This document shows, one piece after another, positions 36,901-52,189 of a DNA stretch of 64,000 bases. The position numbers and the translations under genes are program-made. The stretch is from Mytilus edulis (taxonomy: Eukaryota; Mollusca; Bivalvia; Mytilida; Mytilidae): contig NC_092355.1 in NCBI RefSeq assembly GCF_963676685.1, positions 77,839,176 through 77,903,175 of the forward strand. Reading direction: 5' to 3'. Within the stretch, counting starts at the first letter, position 1. Each line of letters opens with the position of its first letter. The notes under the pieces are model-generated. The model did not search any database, was not told where the DNA came from, and worked only from the letters and a program-made list of their open reading frames with translations.

Positions 36901-37714
36901 TGCAATATGTAATGTCACTATACTAAACTAGGAATGTTTTACAAGTTTTCATACCATAATATGTTTTTAAGAAGACAATGCTCCATTTTGGTGGAATAAT
37001 TTGCTTTGAAAAACAAAGAATTATACACCAATTGGTCTATACCATTATATGTCAATTGGTGGATTATACATCAATTGAGGTATAATCCACCAATTGGTGG
37101 TTATTCTTGACCTGATTAATGAAAAAAATATCAAAATTGAAAGTGAAACAAGGTTGAACAATTTAGTTACACAATGTAACTACTTCAATAAGAAAACTGA
37201 CAAACATCAATGAAGATTGGAGTTCAGGGTCACGTTCAATATCGTAGGGGCTACGTAAATTGATGACTATTGAACAAGTAGTTAGTATAGCTGCTACATA
37301 GTAATAGGCTAGCTACTAGTTCAATAGTCATAAATCTACGTAGCACTACATAGCCCCTACAATATTGAACGATATTGAACGCAACCCTTTGCACCAGCAA
37401 GAGCAGGGTTCGAACTCACAACCTCAGCGTTGACTAGCTAGAATCGGACTTCTTATCCCACTCGGCCCCCGAGGCCCCTTGTTAGTCACGAAAGTACCGT
37501 AACCCCCATAAAAACACTCATACAATGTACCTAGTAGTAGTAAAAAATAACTATAGTATAAAATTATAATCCCAAATATTTTCAAACTGTTAAAATTTCA
37601 GGGATTTTACAAAATGACTGTAACATTTATTTGTATTTTGTAGTGTGTATAAGCAGTTCTTTGAATAAACAACAATATAATAATACTTTTCTTGTCCCTT
37701 TTTGACTTTGGCAT
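12913..37714 (-). CDS. MRTO4: mRNA turnover protein 4 homologue (ribosome assembly factor Mrt4), complete, 8 exons
   Basis: Paralogue of ribosomal stalk protein P0 that occupies the P0 site on nuclear pre-60S particles and is later exchanged for P0 (family knowledge). Eight exons on the minus strand join without a frame break to 260 codons; human MRTO4 has 239. The start MPKSKRDKK lies at 37714. Then come [93 protein letters not shown] and MADFHI. The protein ends in an acidic tail ([17 protein letters not shown]), the usual C-terminus of this family. Phases agree at every GT-AG junction. Intron 3 alone is 10.6 kb and is packed with satellite and transposons. Exon 2 has five tandem partial copies. 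The promoter is shared with 14-3-3. Confidence 0.95.
13282..13455. repeat. Partial copy of the ATGCCCC-ended element
   Basis: ACAAGAATGTGTGCATAGTT, then GATGCCCCCAC and a single core unit CACTATCATTTTCTATGTTC. It matches 4515-4740. Lies in MRTO4 intron 7. Confidence 0.6.
13565..14190. repeat. CGAGACATAGG-family tandem-core element, left half
   Basis: About four ~155-160 bp units containing CTCCATGGAAATGAGATGTG, ACAACTGCATACCAAAT and CCACTTGTGGTTCCCCATAA, inverted relative to 5520-6180. The array stops abruptly at ~14190 and resumes at ~15645 after a different element. Confidence 0.65.
14197..15640. repeat. Pearl-type element with ~157 bp tandem core and GACGG tract, inserted in another repeat
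   Basis: About six units run from 14560 to 15500, each with GAAAGGGAGCTTACATCAAT, AGATATAAACAATTCACC and TTTGAGTTATTGTCCGAAGT, then a C-run. They end in a GACGGACGGACAG microsatellite (15505-15595) and a right end GACGACGGGCGTATAAAAA. The left part also carries a TATACGACCGC-family end (14350-14545). It splits the CGAGACATAGG-family array around it. Confidence 0.65.
15645..15870. repeat. CGAGACATAGG-family element, right half
   Basis: Continues the unit interrupted at ~14190 (CAAAGTCAATAGACCATGAC) and ends with the family's terminal CATACCTATGTCTTGCTTTT and GACTCCGTCAAGG, the inverse of the start at 5540-5580. Confidence 0.6.
15976..16102 (-). CDS. MRTO4: MRTO4 exon 7
   Basis: Acceptor TTCATTTCAG. 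Codes [20 protein letters not shown], then [20 protein letters not shown] and IK. Donor GTATGT. Longer than the human equivalent after the MADF/MAEF block. Confidence 0.92.
16218..16316. repeat. Short tandem duplication (~38 bp)
   Basis: GTTTCTGGATTGTGTGCATC...CACTGA is followed directly by a nearly identical copy (GTTTCTGGATTTTGTGCATC). A third, weaker match lies at 16935-16965. In MRTO4 intron 6. Confidence 0.6.
16500..16895. repeat. GTGTAATACGATATTTATCC element, copy 1
   Basis: Contains AATACGATATTTATCCACTC and the inverse GAGTGGATAAATATCGTATC around TTAAATTTTAAATATTTAA. The 5' portion (16500-16740) matches, inverted, 28180-28470, e.g. CTGCATAATGTTAGAAAATC. In MRTO4 intron 6. Confidence 0.6.
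17010..17086 (-). CDS. MRTO4: MRTO4 exon 6
   Basis: Acceptor TTTGTTCCAG. Codes [20 protein letters not shown], then EQARIL. Donor GTAAGT. Matches the human GVVTLL and LTPEQARVL blocks. Confidence 0.94.
17636..17787 (-). CDS. MRTO4: MRTO4 exon 5
   Basis: Acceptor TTTTTCAG. Codes [20 protein letters not shown], then [20 protein letters not shown] and [10 protein letters not shown]. Donor GTGAAT. Matches human DYARAGN and [16 protein letters not shown] blocks. Confidence 0.94.
17988..18166. repeat. Near-perfect palindromic MITE (~75 bp arms)
   Basis: GGAGATAACAATATTGTATT, then TTAAGCTCCGACGGCATCAA and TTTGATGGTCGCAAAT on the left arm. The right arm reads the same on the other strand, ending GTTATCTCC. 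In MRTO4 intron 4. Confidence 0.75.
18350..18432 (-). repeat. tRNA-like fragment (SINE or tRNA pseudogene)
   Basis: On the minus strand GGTCATGGGTTCAAACCC resembles a pol III B box, after GGCGCCTAGAGTGCAGA. No complete cloverleaf could be drawn. Confidence 0.35.
18606..18882. repeat. AATTCGAATT-rich MITE
   Basis: Ends AGTTCACACATAATTCGAAT and GTACGTGTGAACGAGGC are roughly inverted. The inside is a string of ATTCGAATT-like boxes. In MRTO4 intron 4. Confidence 0.5.
19476..19975 (-). pseudogene. LINE (non-LTR retrotransposon) 3' fragment, C-terminal reverse-transcriptase region
   Basis: A 108-codon minus-strand frame carries [19 protein letters not shown], then [20 protein letters not shown] and [15 protein letters not shown]. 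The order 'SYLT..F..V....PLRN....L..PK......SF.YSG..LWN.LP..LR' is the common C-terminal tail of animal non-LTR retrotransposon ORF2. Upstream the frame continues only in broken form to about 19975. The 5' part, reverse-transcriptase catalytic motif and endonuclease are absent, so it is a dead, 5'-truncated copy. It sits just outside MRTO4 exon 4. Confidence 0.7.
19982..20131 (-). CDS. MRTO4: MRTO4 exon 4
   Basis: Acceptor TTTTTTTTTCAG. Codes [20 protein letters not shown], then [20 protein letters not shown] and TNKTKEDVL. Donor GTAAGA, leaving AA of a Lys codon. This is the P0-like rRNA-binding core. Confidence 0.95.
21177..22429. mobile_element. GGCC-ended terminal-inverted-repeat element in the satellite (PIF/Harbinger-like)
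   Basis: Ends GGCCGTGTTCATATTG and TTTGGTGTGAACACGGCC are inverted. It is flanked by TTA on both sides (21174-21176, 22430-22432), a 3-bp duplication as made by PIF/Harbinger transposases. Inside are inverted subterminal repeats (TGTAAAC boxes) and a 66-codon minus-strand frame (21740-21940) with [17 protein letters not shown] followed by a hydrophobic stretch, not recognised. No DDE nuclease is present, so it is non-autonomous. Confidence 0.7.
25146..26648. mobile_element. CAGGGATGATTCCA element, copy 1 (5-bp target duplication)
   Basis: Ends CAGGGATGATTCCA and TGGAATCATCCCTG are exact inverted repeats, flanked by GAGAC on both sides. The left third has TAGGGCCGCTTAACGGCCC and a long C-run. 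The right third (about 25980-26330) is packed with ATAAGATATCTTATA palindromes. No transposase frame. The CAG terminus with a 5-bp duplication suggests a hAT-like group (inference). Confidence 0.75.
27738..28472. repeat. GTGTAATACGATATTTATCC element, copy 2, nested
   Basis: Begins TGCATCGAGTGTAATACG and shares, inverted, the right portion of copy 1 (16500-16895). It contains its own inner palindrome AACTAATCGCCGTATTTG... (28080-28130). It is bounded on both sides by GATATC-rich sequence of the host element, which shows the order of insertion. Confidence 0.6.
28975..29140. repeat. Palindrome with ~60 bp arms
   Basis: AATTACTGTCTTTTGTTTCG...GGTTTTATTGACTTTTGAAA on the left is answered by TTCAAAAGTCAATAAAACCG...AAAGACAGTAATTGTA on the right. 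Center has CACTTCGGCCGTCTG. Nested within the copy 2 element. Confidence 0.7.
30330..30445. repeat. Palindrome around GAAGCGCTTCTGCGCTTC
   Basis: TTTTGTAACTTTATAGGGTT...GCGTTGACC on the left pairs loosely with GATCAACACTTTTACACCCC...AATTTACAAAAA. Core is AAGTATGAAGCGCTTC/GCGCTTCATACAAAAT. In MRTO4 intron 3 close to exon 3. Confidence 0.6.
30543..30668 (-). repeat. GAGAATGGAAATG-family dispersed repeat, copy 2
   Basis: GGGGGCTAGCTGAGGCCCGC...CCCGATTTCCATTCTCAATT matches 9560-9703 in the same orientation. It ends 39 bases before MRTO4 exon 3. Confidence 0.6.
30708..30811 (-). CDS. MRTO4: MRTO4 exon 3
   Basis: Acceptor TTATTTTCAG, codes [20 protein letters not shown], then [14 protein letters not shown] and two bases of Arg. 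Donor GTAAAA. Matches human [20 protein letters not shown]. Confidence 0.94.
31023..32185. mobile_element. GGCTTAAATTAAAATATTG element, copy 1 (3-bp target duplication)
   Basis: Left GGCTTAAATTAAAATATTG and right CAATATTTTAATTTAGGCC are inverted; flanks TGA/TGA. Subterminal TTTACCGACCGACCCTAT and ATAGGGTCGGAAAAGGGCAA also pair. No transposase frame. Nearly the same element lies at 44920-45912. Confidence 0.75.
32520..32720. repeat. Dispersed repeat fragment
   Basis: CTATAAAACCAGGTTCAATC, then CCTGTACCAAGTCAGAAATA and TTGTTATCCATTCGTTTGAT. The first two blocks occur inverted at 5880-5970. MRTO4 intron 2. Confidence 0.45.
32770..32948. repeat. Palindromic element with AAGGAGATGTGATATGATTG ends
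   Basis: AAGGAGATGTGATATGATTG...GAGACAACTATC mirrors GATAGTTGTCTCATTGTCAA...ATCTCCTTA. The same terminal box (TGATTGCCAATGAGACAAC) recurs at 35745, 43935, 55808 and 61940. Confidence 0.6.
32975..33605 (-). repeat. Five extra tandem copies of MRTO4 exon 2 donor half (88-bp period)
   Basis: Donor-equivalent sites lie at 33512, 33424, 33336 and 33248 (real one at 33600), exactly 88 bp apart; a fifth, diverged copy lies at ~32975 on the far side of a 187-bp MITE. Each copy holds the coding part from ACAAAGAGGAAAGG through ATAGATGAT plus its donor (GTAAGT in three, GTAAAT in one, GTATTT in the last). None holds the SLTQ start or a pyrimidine-rich acceptor, so they are decoy donors rather than whole exons. 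Confidence 0.88.
33043..33231. repeat. Complete palindromic MITE TACTGTAAATTCAGAAATTA inside the MRTO4 exon 2 array
   Basis: TACTGTAAATTCAGAAATTA and TAATTTCTGAATTTACAGTA are exact inverse ends with a GCGTGCATTTATTATTACG/CGCAATAATAAAATCC interior. It interrupts the 88-bp exon array: removing it brings the last copy to about the 88-bp spacing. Confidence 0.75.
33606..33664 (-). CDS. MRTO4: MRTO4 exon 2
   Basis: Acceptor TCTTTTTAG, then [20 protein letters not shown], donor GTAAGT (33605 downward). Of six similar copies, only this one has both the SLTQ coding start and a proper acceptor. Confidence 0.94.
33719..35190. mobile_element. GGCCACGGTTTTTT element (3-bp target duplication TTA)
   Basis: Ends GGCCACGGTTTTTTTATTTG and CAAATTAAAAAACCGTGGCC are inverted; TTA flanks both sides. 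Subterminal CGCCGACCCG and CGACCGACCCG boxes resemble those of the GGCTTAAATT element. No transposase frame. It contains a second element (34117-34595). MRTO4 intron 1. Confidence 0.75.
34117..34595. repeat. Nested element with CATTCCAGTTAAT ends
   Basis: GTGCCATTCCAGTTAATTTC and GGTTGGGATGGATGG on the left are mirrored by CCATCCATCCTCC and ATATTAACTGGAATGGCCC on the right. Inside are spaced ACCTATCAGA and ACCCCTAAGAT/CCCCTCAGA boxes. A 68-codon frame here is a by-product. Confidence 0.6.
35356..35835. repeat. ACTTGTCC-box element, internal copy
   Basis: ACTTGTCATGACAAGTACAT, AATTTACTTGTCCAAATG and TAGTCATGTCACAGGACTTA are shared in the same order and orientation with 61548-62020. Neither terminus is clear in this copy. 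Confidence 0.6.
36294..37114. mobile_element. CAGGTCAGGAATAACC element with 5-bp target duplication
   Basis: Ends CAGGTCAGGAATAACCACCA and TGGTGGTTATTCTTGACCTG are inverted over about 90 bp, including ACCAATTGATGTATAAT boxes. It is flanked by ATTAA on both sides (36289-36293, 37115-37119). A GGATCC-family MITE (36766-36895) is nested inside. Located in MRTO4 intron 1. Confidence 0.75.
36766..36895. repeat. GGATCC-family MITE (copy 2), nested
   Basis: AGGCGGATCCAGGGGGG and TTCTGGATCCGCCACTG are inverse ends. Inside, GAATCATTGAAGCATGACTG and GGAGCAGGCCACCTC match copy 1 at 3704-3830 in inverse. Confidence 0.65.
37228..37388. repeat. Palindromic MITE with CGTTCAATATCGTAGGGGC ends
   Basis: GTCACGTTCAATATCGTAGG, then GGCTACGTA and ATGACTATTGAAC, pair with GTTCAATAGTCATAAATCTA, ACGTAGC and GCCCCTACAATATTGAACG. 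The end CGATATTGAACGCAACCC matches the start in inverse. Confidence 0.65.
37386..37478 (-). repeat. tRNA-derived SINE head
   Basis: On the minus strand GGGCCGAGTGGGATAAG looks like an A box, and GGTTGTGAGTTCGAACCC like a B box, with GCTAGTCAACGCTGAGG between. The same blocks, diverged, stand at 42396-42480 in front of a SINE body. Not a functional tRNA: the arms do not pair well. Confidence 0.6.
37687..37714 (-). CDS. MRTO4: MRTO4 exon 1 (start codon)
   Basis: ATG at 37714 in context TCAAGATGCC, coding MPKSKRDKK plus one base. Donor GTATTA begins at 37686. MPKSKRDKK is the invariant start of MRTO4, which fixes this very short exon. Confidence 0.92.
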
Positions 37715-38307
37715 CTTGATAATAAAATGTACACAAACACACGTGTTTTTTTCAACCGGAAATAAGGAAATATTCCTGTTTTCAGGAATTGAATTAAAAA
37801 AATATTTTTATTAAAATTATTACACTTTTTATCAATTCCAATTCGAAAATATCATTGAAAATAATTTATGGTAAAGTTTTATTTATTAACAACGTTGACC
37901 TTCGACACCCGGCTAGGAGTTGACATAGCAACAGTGACGTTAGGGCTACCTTTTCGAAAGAATGTAATCCCCGAAATCTATCGAAAGAAATGGAATTCAA
38001 GAGAAGATAACCCACTTCCAGGTTTTAGGAATTTTGATGCAAAATAGTCCCACTGCATAATATATTCGATTATTCAAACGATAACTATTTTTATTCTTTT
38101 TAGTGAATTAATCTTCCCTGACATATTTTTATAGAATATAAACAATTAAACTTTATCATTTTAGTCCATGAAAATAAAGGAGTAGCGGAAGAATCAGTGA
38201 TGTCACCTGTACTTTGATTGGTTAGTGTATTCCGCCATATTGGGAAGGTGGAGATAGAGTAAAGAGTAGTAGACTTCAAATTTCGATTATTTACAAATAT
38301 TTTAACC
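37715..38307. promoter_or_regulatory. Shared divergent promoter of MRTO4 and 14-3-3
   Basis: 593 bases separate the two start codons, which face away from each other. Within it are ACCGGAAAT (37755-37763, ETS-like, near the MRTO4 ATG) and CCGCCATATTG (38232-38242, the YY1 consensus form, 66 bases before the 14-3-3 ATG). No TATA box was identified with confidence. The region has no recognised transposon, unlike its surroundings. Factor binding is inference from motif shape. Confidence 0.55.
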
Positions 38308-47271
<8,964 letters not shown>

Positions 47272-48490
47272 TTATATCATTATCATAACGTGTCATTCAC
47301 ACAGAAACTTTGGTATGACCTCAGATCGTATGTGTGTGAGAGAATGCTGTTACCAATAGTCTCATATACTTCAATTCTGCCTGGTTTATTTTTAGTATCA
47401 TTTTGTCAAGTTCATGTTGCCATAGTTACTACATAGAAGTCTTCACTAGTTAACGTTTGGTCTTAAGGTTCGTTCAGGATTTAATATTAGGTTCTACTAC
47501 TCAATTGGAAAACAAATAAAGACTTTAAATTGACAGTTTAGCCATTTCAATTTTGTGATAATTTGTAACAGCAAGAGGTTTGTTTCTATGGCAACGTAGA
47601 TTTTGTTCATGCAAGAATGAGTGAAGATGGTTTTCATTTTAATGTATCGCGTAAAGAATTGATAGAAAAGTATTATCTGATAAGAAATTAACCATAGTTT
47701 AATCAAAAAGTGATCATATATTTCTTATATTCTGGTGAACTAGGAAAGCATGTTAAGCTTGACGTTATATACTTTTACACTGTTAACTGTACTGTGTCGG
47801 TGACAGCAGGTTATATACCTGTGTTTTACTATGTTTGTTGTTTTTGGTTTTTTTTTCCTTTTTTTTTTTATTTCTCTACTTGATATGCCCACTTCACTTC
47901 ATTTTATTTTTTTTGTTCTCAGGGTTATGAGTCGTTCGTATTTAACAAAATGCAGATTTTTTTCCCCAACAAGCTTATTTGTGCTATTTAAAAAATTATA
48001 TCTTTTTGTCTTTGCTCTGTGAGCATTCTTGGAGGAGACTGATGCTTACAAAAAATCTGAATAGGAGATGCTCCAATATGCTCCAATATGCTCGGTGATG
48101 AGAATGATAGATCTGTTTTAACAAAAAGAACATTTACACATATGTGCTTTAGCAAATTTCTTCCAAGATTATTTTTACCCATAGTGCACCAAAGTTTCTC
48201 TTTTCTTCGTCAATCTTTAAGTGCTTTTGTCTGTTTTTTATTACTGTATTATTCTCAAGTAGAAAGAATTATAGATGTATTTGTAGTTATATAATATTAT
48301 AATTTCTTTATTCTCCCAATAATTAGTCAAATGGAAGCCAAAAAATATCTTGTGTTATAAGCTGTTGCAAGGTCAGCAGGGAAAAAATGGCTTGGACAGG
48401 GGTTCAATTGGTTTAAATGCAGTCGAAATTTCTACCTAAGTTCATTGTAAATTTATGTACAATAAAAATGTTTATTAATATCTAACATTT
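47272..48490 (+). other. Candidate 14-3-3 3'UTR
   Basis: Mostly single-copy-looking AT-rich sequence without recognised repeats. AATAAA occurs at 47515-47520 and 48461-48466 (in TACAATAAAAATG). Extent is inferred; further AATAAA motifs occur to about 49730. Confidence 0.5.
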
Positions 48491-49818
48491 AATGGAATCA
48501 GTGCTTTAGAAATTGACAGAAAACCATTCTTGTTTGGACTATTTGATAACGTTTATAAGACTCAGATTTTTTACTGGTTCTGTTGAAAAGTTTGTGAATG
48601 TGAAACAATATAAACTATTTTGGACCCCTGAAGAGCTTCATACTCTTGCCAGTCGATCAATCAGTTGCATCCAACAATCAACCAAATTTCATTGGTTAAC
48701 GAGTTGAAGGGGAGCATTTTCCATTGGTTAAATGAGATGACCTTTGACTTGTTTAATATCACATGATAACTGTTGTGTAGAATTTGTCGTCATGGTAATA
48801 ACTAATTTCATTTAAATGAGTAGGGCTTTGTTATGTTTATCTGATGCGTTCAGATAATTTGATTAGTTGACTGGCGCATTTTCAATTAAATTTTGTTATT
48901 TAGCCTTCGATTAAAAAGAAAATTAACTGTTCCAAGTATTATCTGTACTGTTTAAAATGAACCAAATTTGTTCAGTTATATTTATCTATGTATTTGGAAC
49001 TATAAATTTTTAACCTTTTTGTCTTTGACTTTGTTCTCTTATGGCTTGAATCTAGGTATGTCCACATTTCTGTTGTCAAAATTCAATTTTATTCATTCTT
49101 TACTGAAATGAGCTACACTTGGGATTCTGGCTGGGGAGGGGAAAAAAACAAAAAAAATTGTGCTTTAAGGGAGGGGGTTTGAAAAATAGTGCATGTCTAC
49201 AAATATTTTCTAAGAAATGTGAGACATATTTAGACAAAAGTCCTTCTCTATTTTATGTAATTGCCAAAGTTTTTACCAAGTTCTTAAGTTTGTAAGAGTT
49301 GTCTCTATTTGAAAAGGTTACAATTTAGAAAGTTGCTTTTGTATGAAATTTTGGGCCAGTTTATAAGATTAAATAAATTTAGTATAAAGTTGTTCAATTT
49401 AGGAACATAGCTCTTACTGAACTTGGGAAAAACTGGGAATATTAATGTTGAAGCCATGATATTTGAAATATTTATTAAAAACTACCGTGGACTCCGGGTT
49501 TTCACGCTTTTTTTGTGTTCTACACATGGCCTGTATGATTTGGTTATTAAGACATCATAAATGAATAAATGTTTTGTCTACATACTCTGTTTTATTTGTT
49601 CACTCAAAACAATTGAAAAAAACACATTGAGCTGTCTTATTTTAAAGGAATAATATATCAGCTTAAAATTTCTCATTAGATATAAAGATGAAGCCAAGAC
49701 GGAAGAAGTATTATGTTTACAGTTTTAAAATAAAACAAGGCAAGGTCCATTATAATGGTGAAACGTAATGCAGAGATCATCTTTTCATTAAAGTTGCAGT
49801 GGTCTTAGTTAAATTTAA

Positions 49819-50175
49819 GAATAGAAATGCGTAATATGTCAAAGAGCAAACAACAGCCGAGGCCACCAATGGGTCTTAATTGCAGCAGCTAGAAAATCTG
49901 ACAATTGGAGGTCATCCTCAGCTTGCCCCTAAATAAAATTGTGTACTAGTTCAATGAAAATGGACGTCACACTGAACTCTGAAACAAATAAAAGAACTTA
50001 AATTAAAAACACACAAGACTAACAAAGACCAGAGGCTCCTGACTTGGGACAGGCACTGTGTGGCAGGGTTAAACATGTTTTATAAGATCTCAACCCTCCC
50101 CCTGATGCCCTATACCTCTAGCCAATGTAGAATAAAGAAACGCATAGCAATACACTCAGTAAAACTCAGTTTATA
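49819..50175 (+). repeat. GAGAATGGAAATG-family repeat, copy 4 (long)
   Basis: TAGAAATGCGTAATATGTCA, CAACAGCCGAGGCCACCAAT, then the distal part AGAGGCTCCTGACTTGGGAC, GGGTTAAACATG and AGCCAATGTAGAATAAAG. The same distal part occurs at 55435-55550. Confidence 0.65.
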
Positions 50176-50199
50176 AAAATTCAGTCTGTGCCAATACCT

Positions 50200-50600
50200 T
50201 TTATACGACTGCAAAAAAAAATTGGTTTCCGGACAATAACTTTTAGTTTAAGTGAATCAATCTATTAAGAAGGTTCAATACCACAAAAGGAAGGCTGGGA
50301 TTGATTTTGGGGATGATGGTCCCAACCGTTTTGGAATTGGGGGCCATAAACAAGCATTTTTATACTTTCAGGATGTCATCTTGAGTATAAGTATTTTAAT
50401 TGCTCTGAAATTGTACCACAATGTTTCATACCACAGGTTTGAATTAATTTTTGGTGTTGTCATCCCAATGGTTTAGGAAGTTGGGCCCAGATAAGCATTT
50501 GTGTAGTTTCAGGACAATAACTTTTGTTTAGTGAATGGATCTCTATAAAATTTATAAGAAGGTTCAATACCACTAAAGGAAGGTTGGGATCTATATTTAC
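50200..50600. repeat. TATACGAC-family element fragment
   Basis: TTTTATACGACTGCAAAAAA, followed by two units with GGTTCAATACCACAAAAGGA and AGGTTGGGATTGA. It matches the core of 6403-8737. Runs into a GACTAGT-family piece near 50590. Confidence 0.6.
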
Positions 50601-50894
50601 TAGTCTTTGGCATTGGACTAGTGTCTTAACGGTGCAGACTGCAACTTACATGACTTACTGTATCACCAGCCTGGTAACCCAGGTAATCAATTTGGAAACC
50701 AGCTTGTAGTATATACACTCCACTATCTACATGGACTAGGTTTGTCAGTTTTTAACTACCAAAACTCTGTGGTTTTCTGCAGGGGATCTGGTGCCCTTCA
50801 CCATTACATTAAGCCCATCTGTCCTGAAGAAATGCAAAAATGATTTCAAATTGTGAAGAGGACTTTCTATGCCCTCGCCATAGTGGATGGGGCA

Positions 50895-51175
50895 TTACAG
50901 TCGATTCCATTGAGTATGTAGTCCAAGGTAATATCTTTGGTTAGCTTGCTTGCTAGCTGAACCAAGAAAGTCATTATCTTGGGTAAACTACCCTCCTTTA
51001 TAAGAGTAGACTAGTCTGACAGATAACCAATCTATCTGTATGTAGGACTACCGGTAGTCTACTTTGAAAGGAGGGTAGTGTTTCTGACCTAATAATGACT
51101 TCACCGTTCAGCTAGCAAGCAAGCTGACCAAAGATATTCCCTTTGCTTACACACTCAATTGAATCGTCTGTAAGT
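50895..51175. repeat. Palindromic MITE (~120 bp arms)
   Basis: AGTCGATTCCATTGAGTATG...AGCTTGCTTGCTAGCTGAAC...AAACTACCCTCCTTTATAAG pairs with CTTTGAAAGGAGGGTAGTGT...GTTCAGCTAGCAAGCAAGCT...CTCAATTGAATCGTCTG. No gene content. Confidence 0.7.
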
Positions 51176-51204
51176 TAAACCCTTGTCTGTACTTGCACAT
51201 GTCC

Positions 51205-52165
51205 TAAAATTGGTTTCCTTTCTCTAACTTAAGTTTGCCTCAACCAAATGTTCTGAAACTTGTACACTGTTTATTACCACAAAACACAGATCGAGTTTGA
51301 ATAAAGGTAGTATCACTACCGTTTTAGAGTTATGAACCTTTTTTGATGGAAACATTACAAAATTTTTAGTTTCTGTTATCTCACTCAAGTTTGCCTCAAC
51401 CAAATATTATGAAACTTACACACAGTGCAGATCAAGATTGATTTTTGACAGTGTCACTTTGACTGTTCTAGAGTCATGCCCCTTTACAAATGGAAAAATT
51501 TGAATGTTTCGTTTCTGTTCTATAACTTGAGTTTGCCTCAACCAAATGTTATGAAACTTATACACAAAATTTGTGAAGTGTCACTTTATAAGACCGCAAA
51601 AAAAATTTGGGTTGGTATAATGCTATGGTGTCGTCGTCTGAAGACACATTTGGTTTCTGGACAATAACTAAAAGATAAAGTGAATGGATCTCTATTAAAT
51701 TTTTTACAAGGTTCCAAACCACAATAGGAAGGTTGGGATGATCGTCCCAACTGTTAAGGAATAAGGCCCAAAACAAGCATTTTTCTAGTTTCAGCAAATT
51801 CAGGATAACAACTTGTGTTAAAGTATTTCGATTGCCCAAAAATTATACCACAAGTAGAATGTTGGGATATATTTTGGGGGTTATGGTGCCAACAGTGTAG
51901 GAATAGAGGGCCAAAAACAAGCATTTTTGTAGTTTCCAGACAATGACTTGTGTGAAAGTGTATGAACCTCTCTGACATTTTACTACAATGTTCCATATCA
52001 CAAAGGCAGTGCTTTGATTGAATTCCGGGTAATTGCCCATAACATGCAGAGATTTGGGGCAAAAACAAGCATTTTTGTAGTTTCCAGACAATAACTTGAG
52101 TTTAATTTTAATGATCTCTCTAAATTACACTGCAAGGTTCCATACCCTAAAGGAGGGGTTTGAAT
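51205..52165. repeat. Mixed tandem-repeat debris
   Basis: 51205-51570 is the GTTTGCCTCAACCAAATGTT unit family (see 43000-43830). 51580-52165 is a TATACGACC-family core with AAAACAAGCATTTTTGTAGT and TTTCCAGACAATAACTTG units about 160 bp apart. Short frames here are shadows. Confidence 0.55.
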
Positions 52166-52189
52166 AAAAAAAAATTATCAAATTTCAAT

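Noticed and set aside
37386..37478. Functional tRNA-Leu/Ser gene
   Set aside because: A and B boxes are recognisable but the stems do not pair; it is a SINE head.
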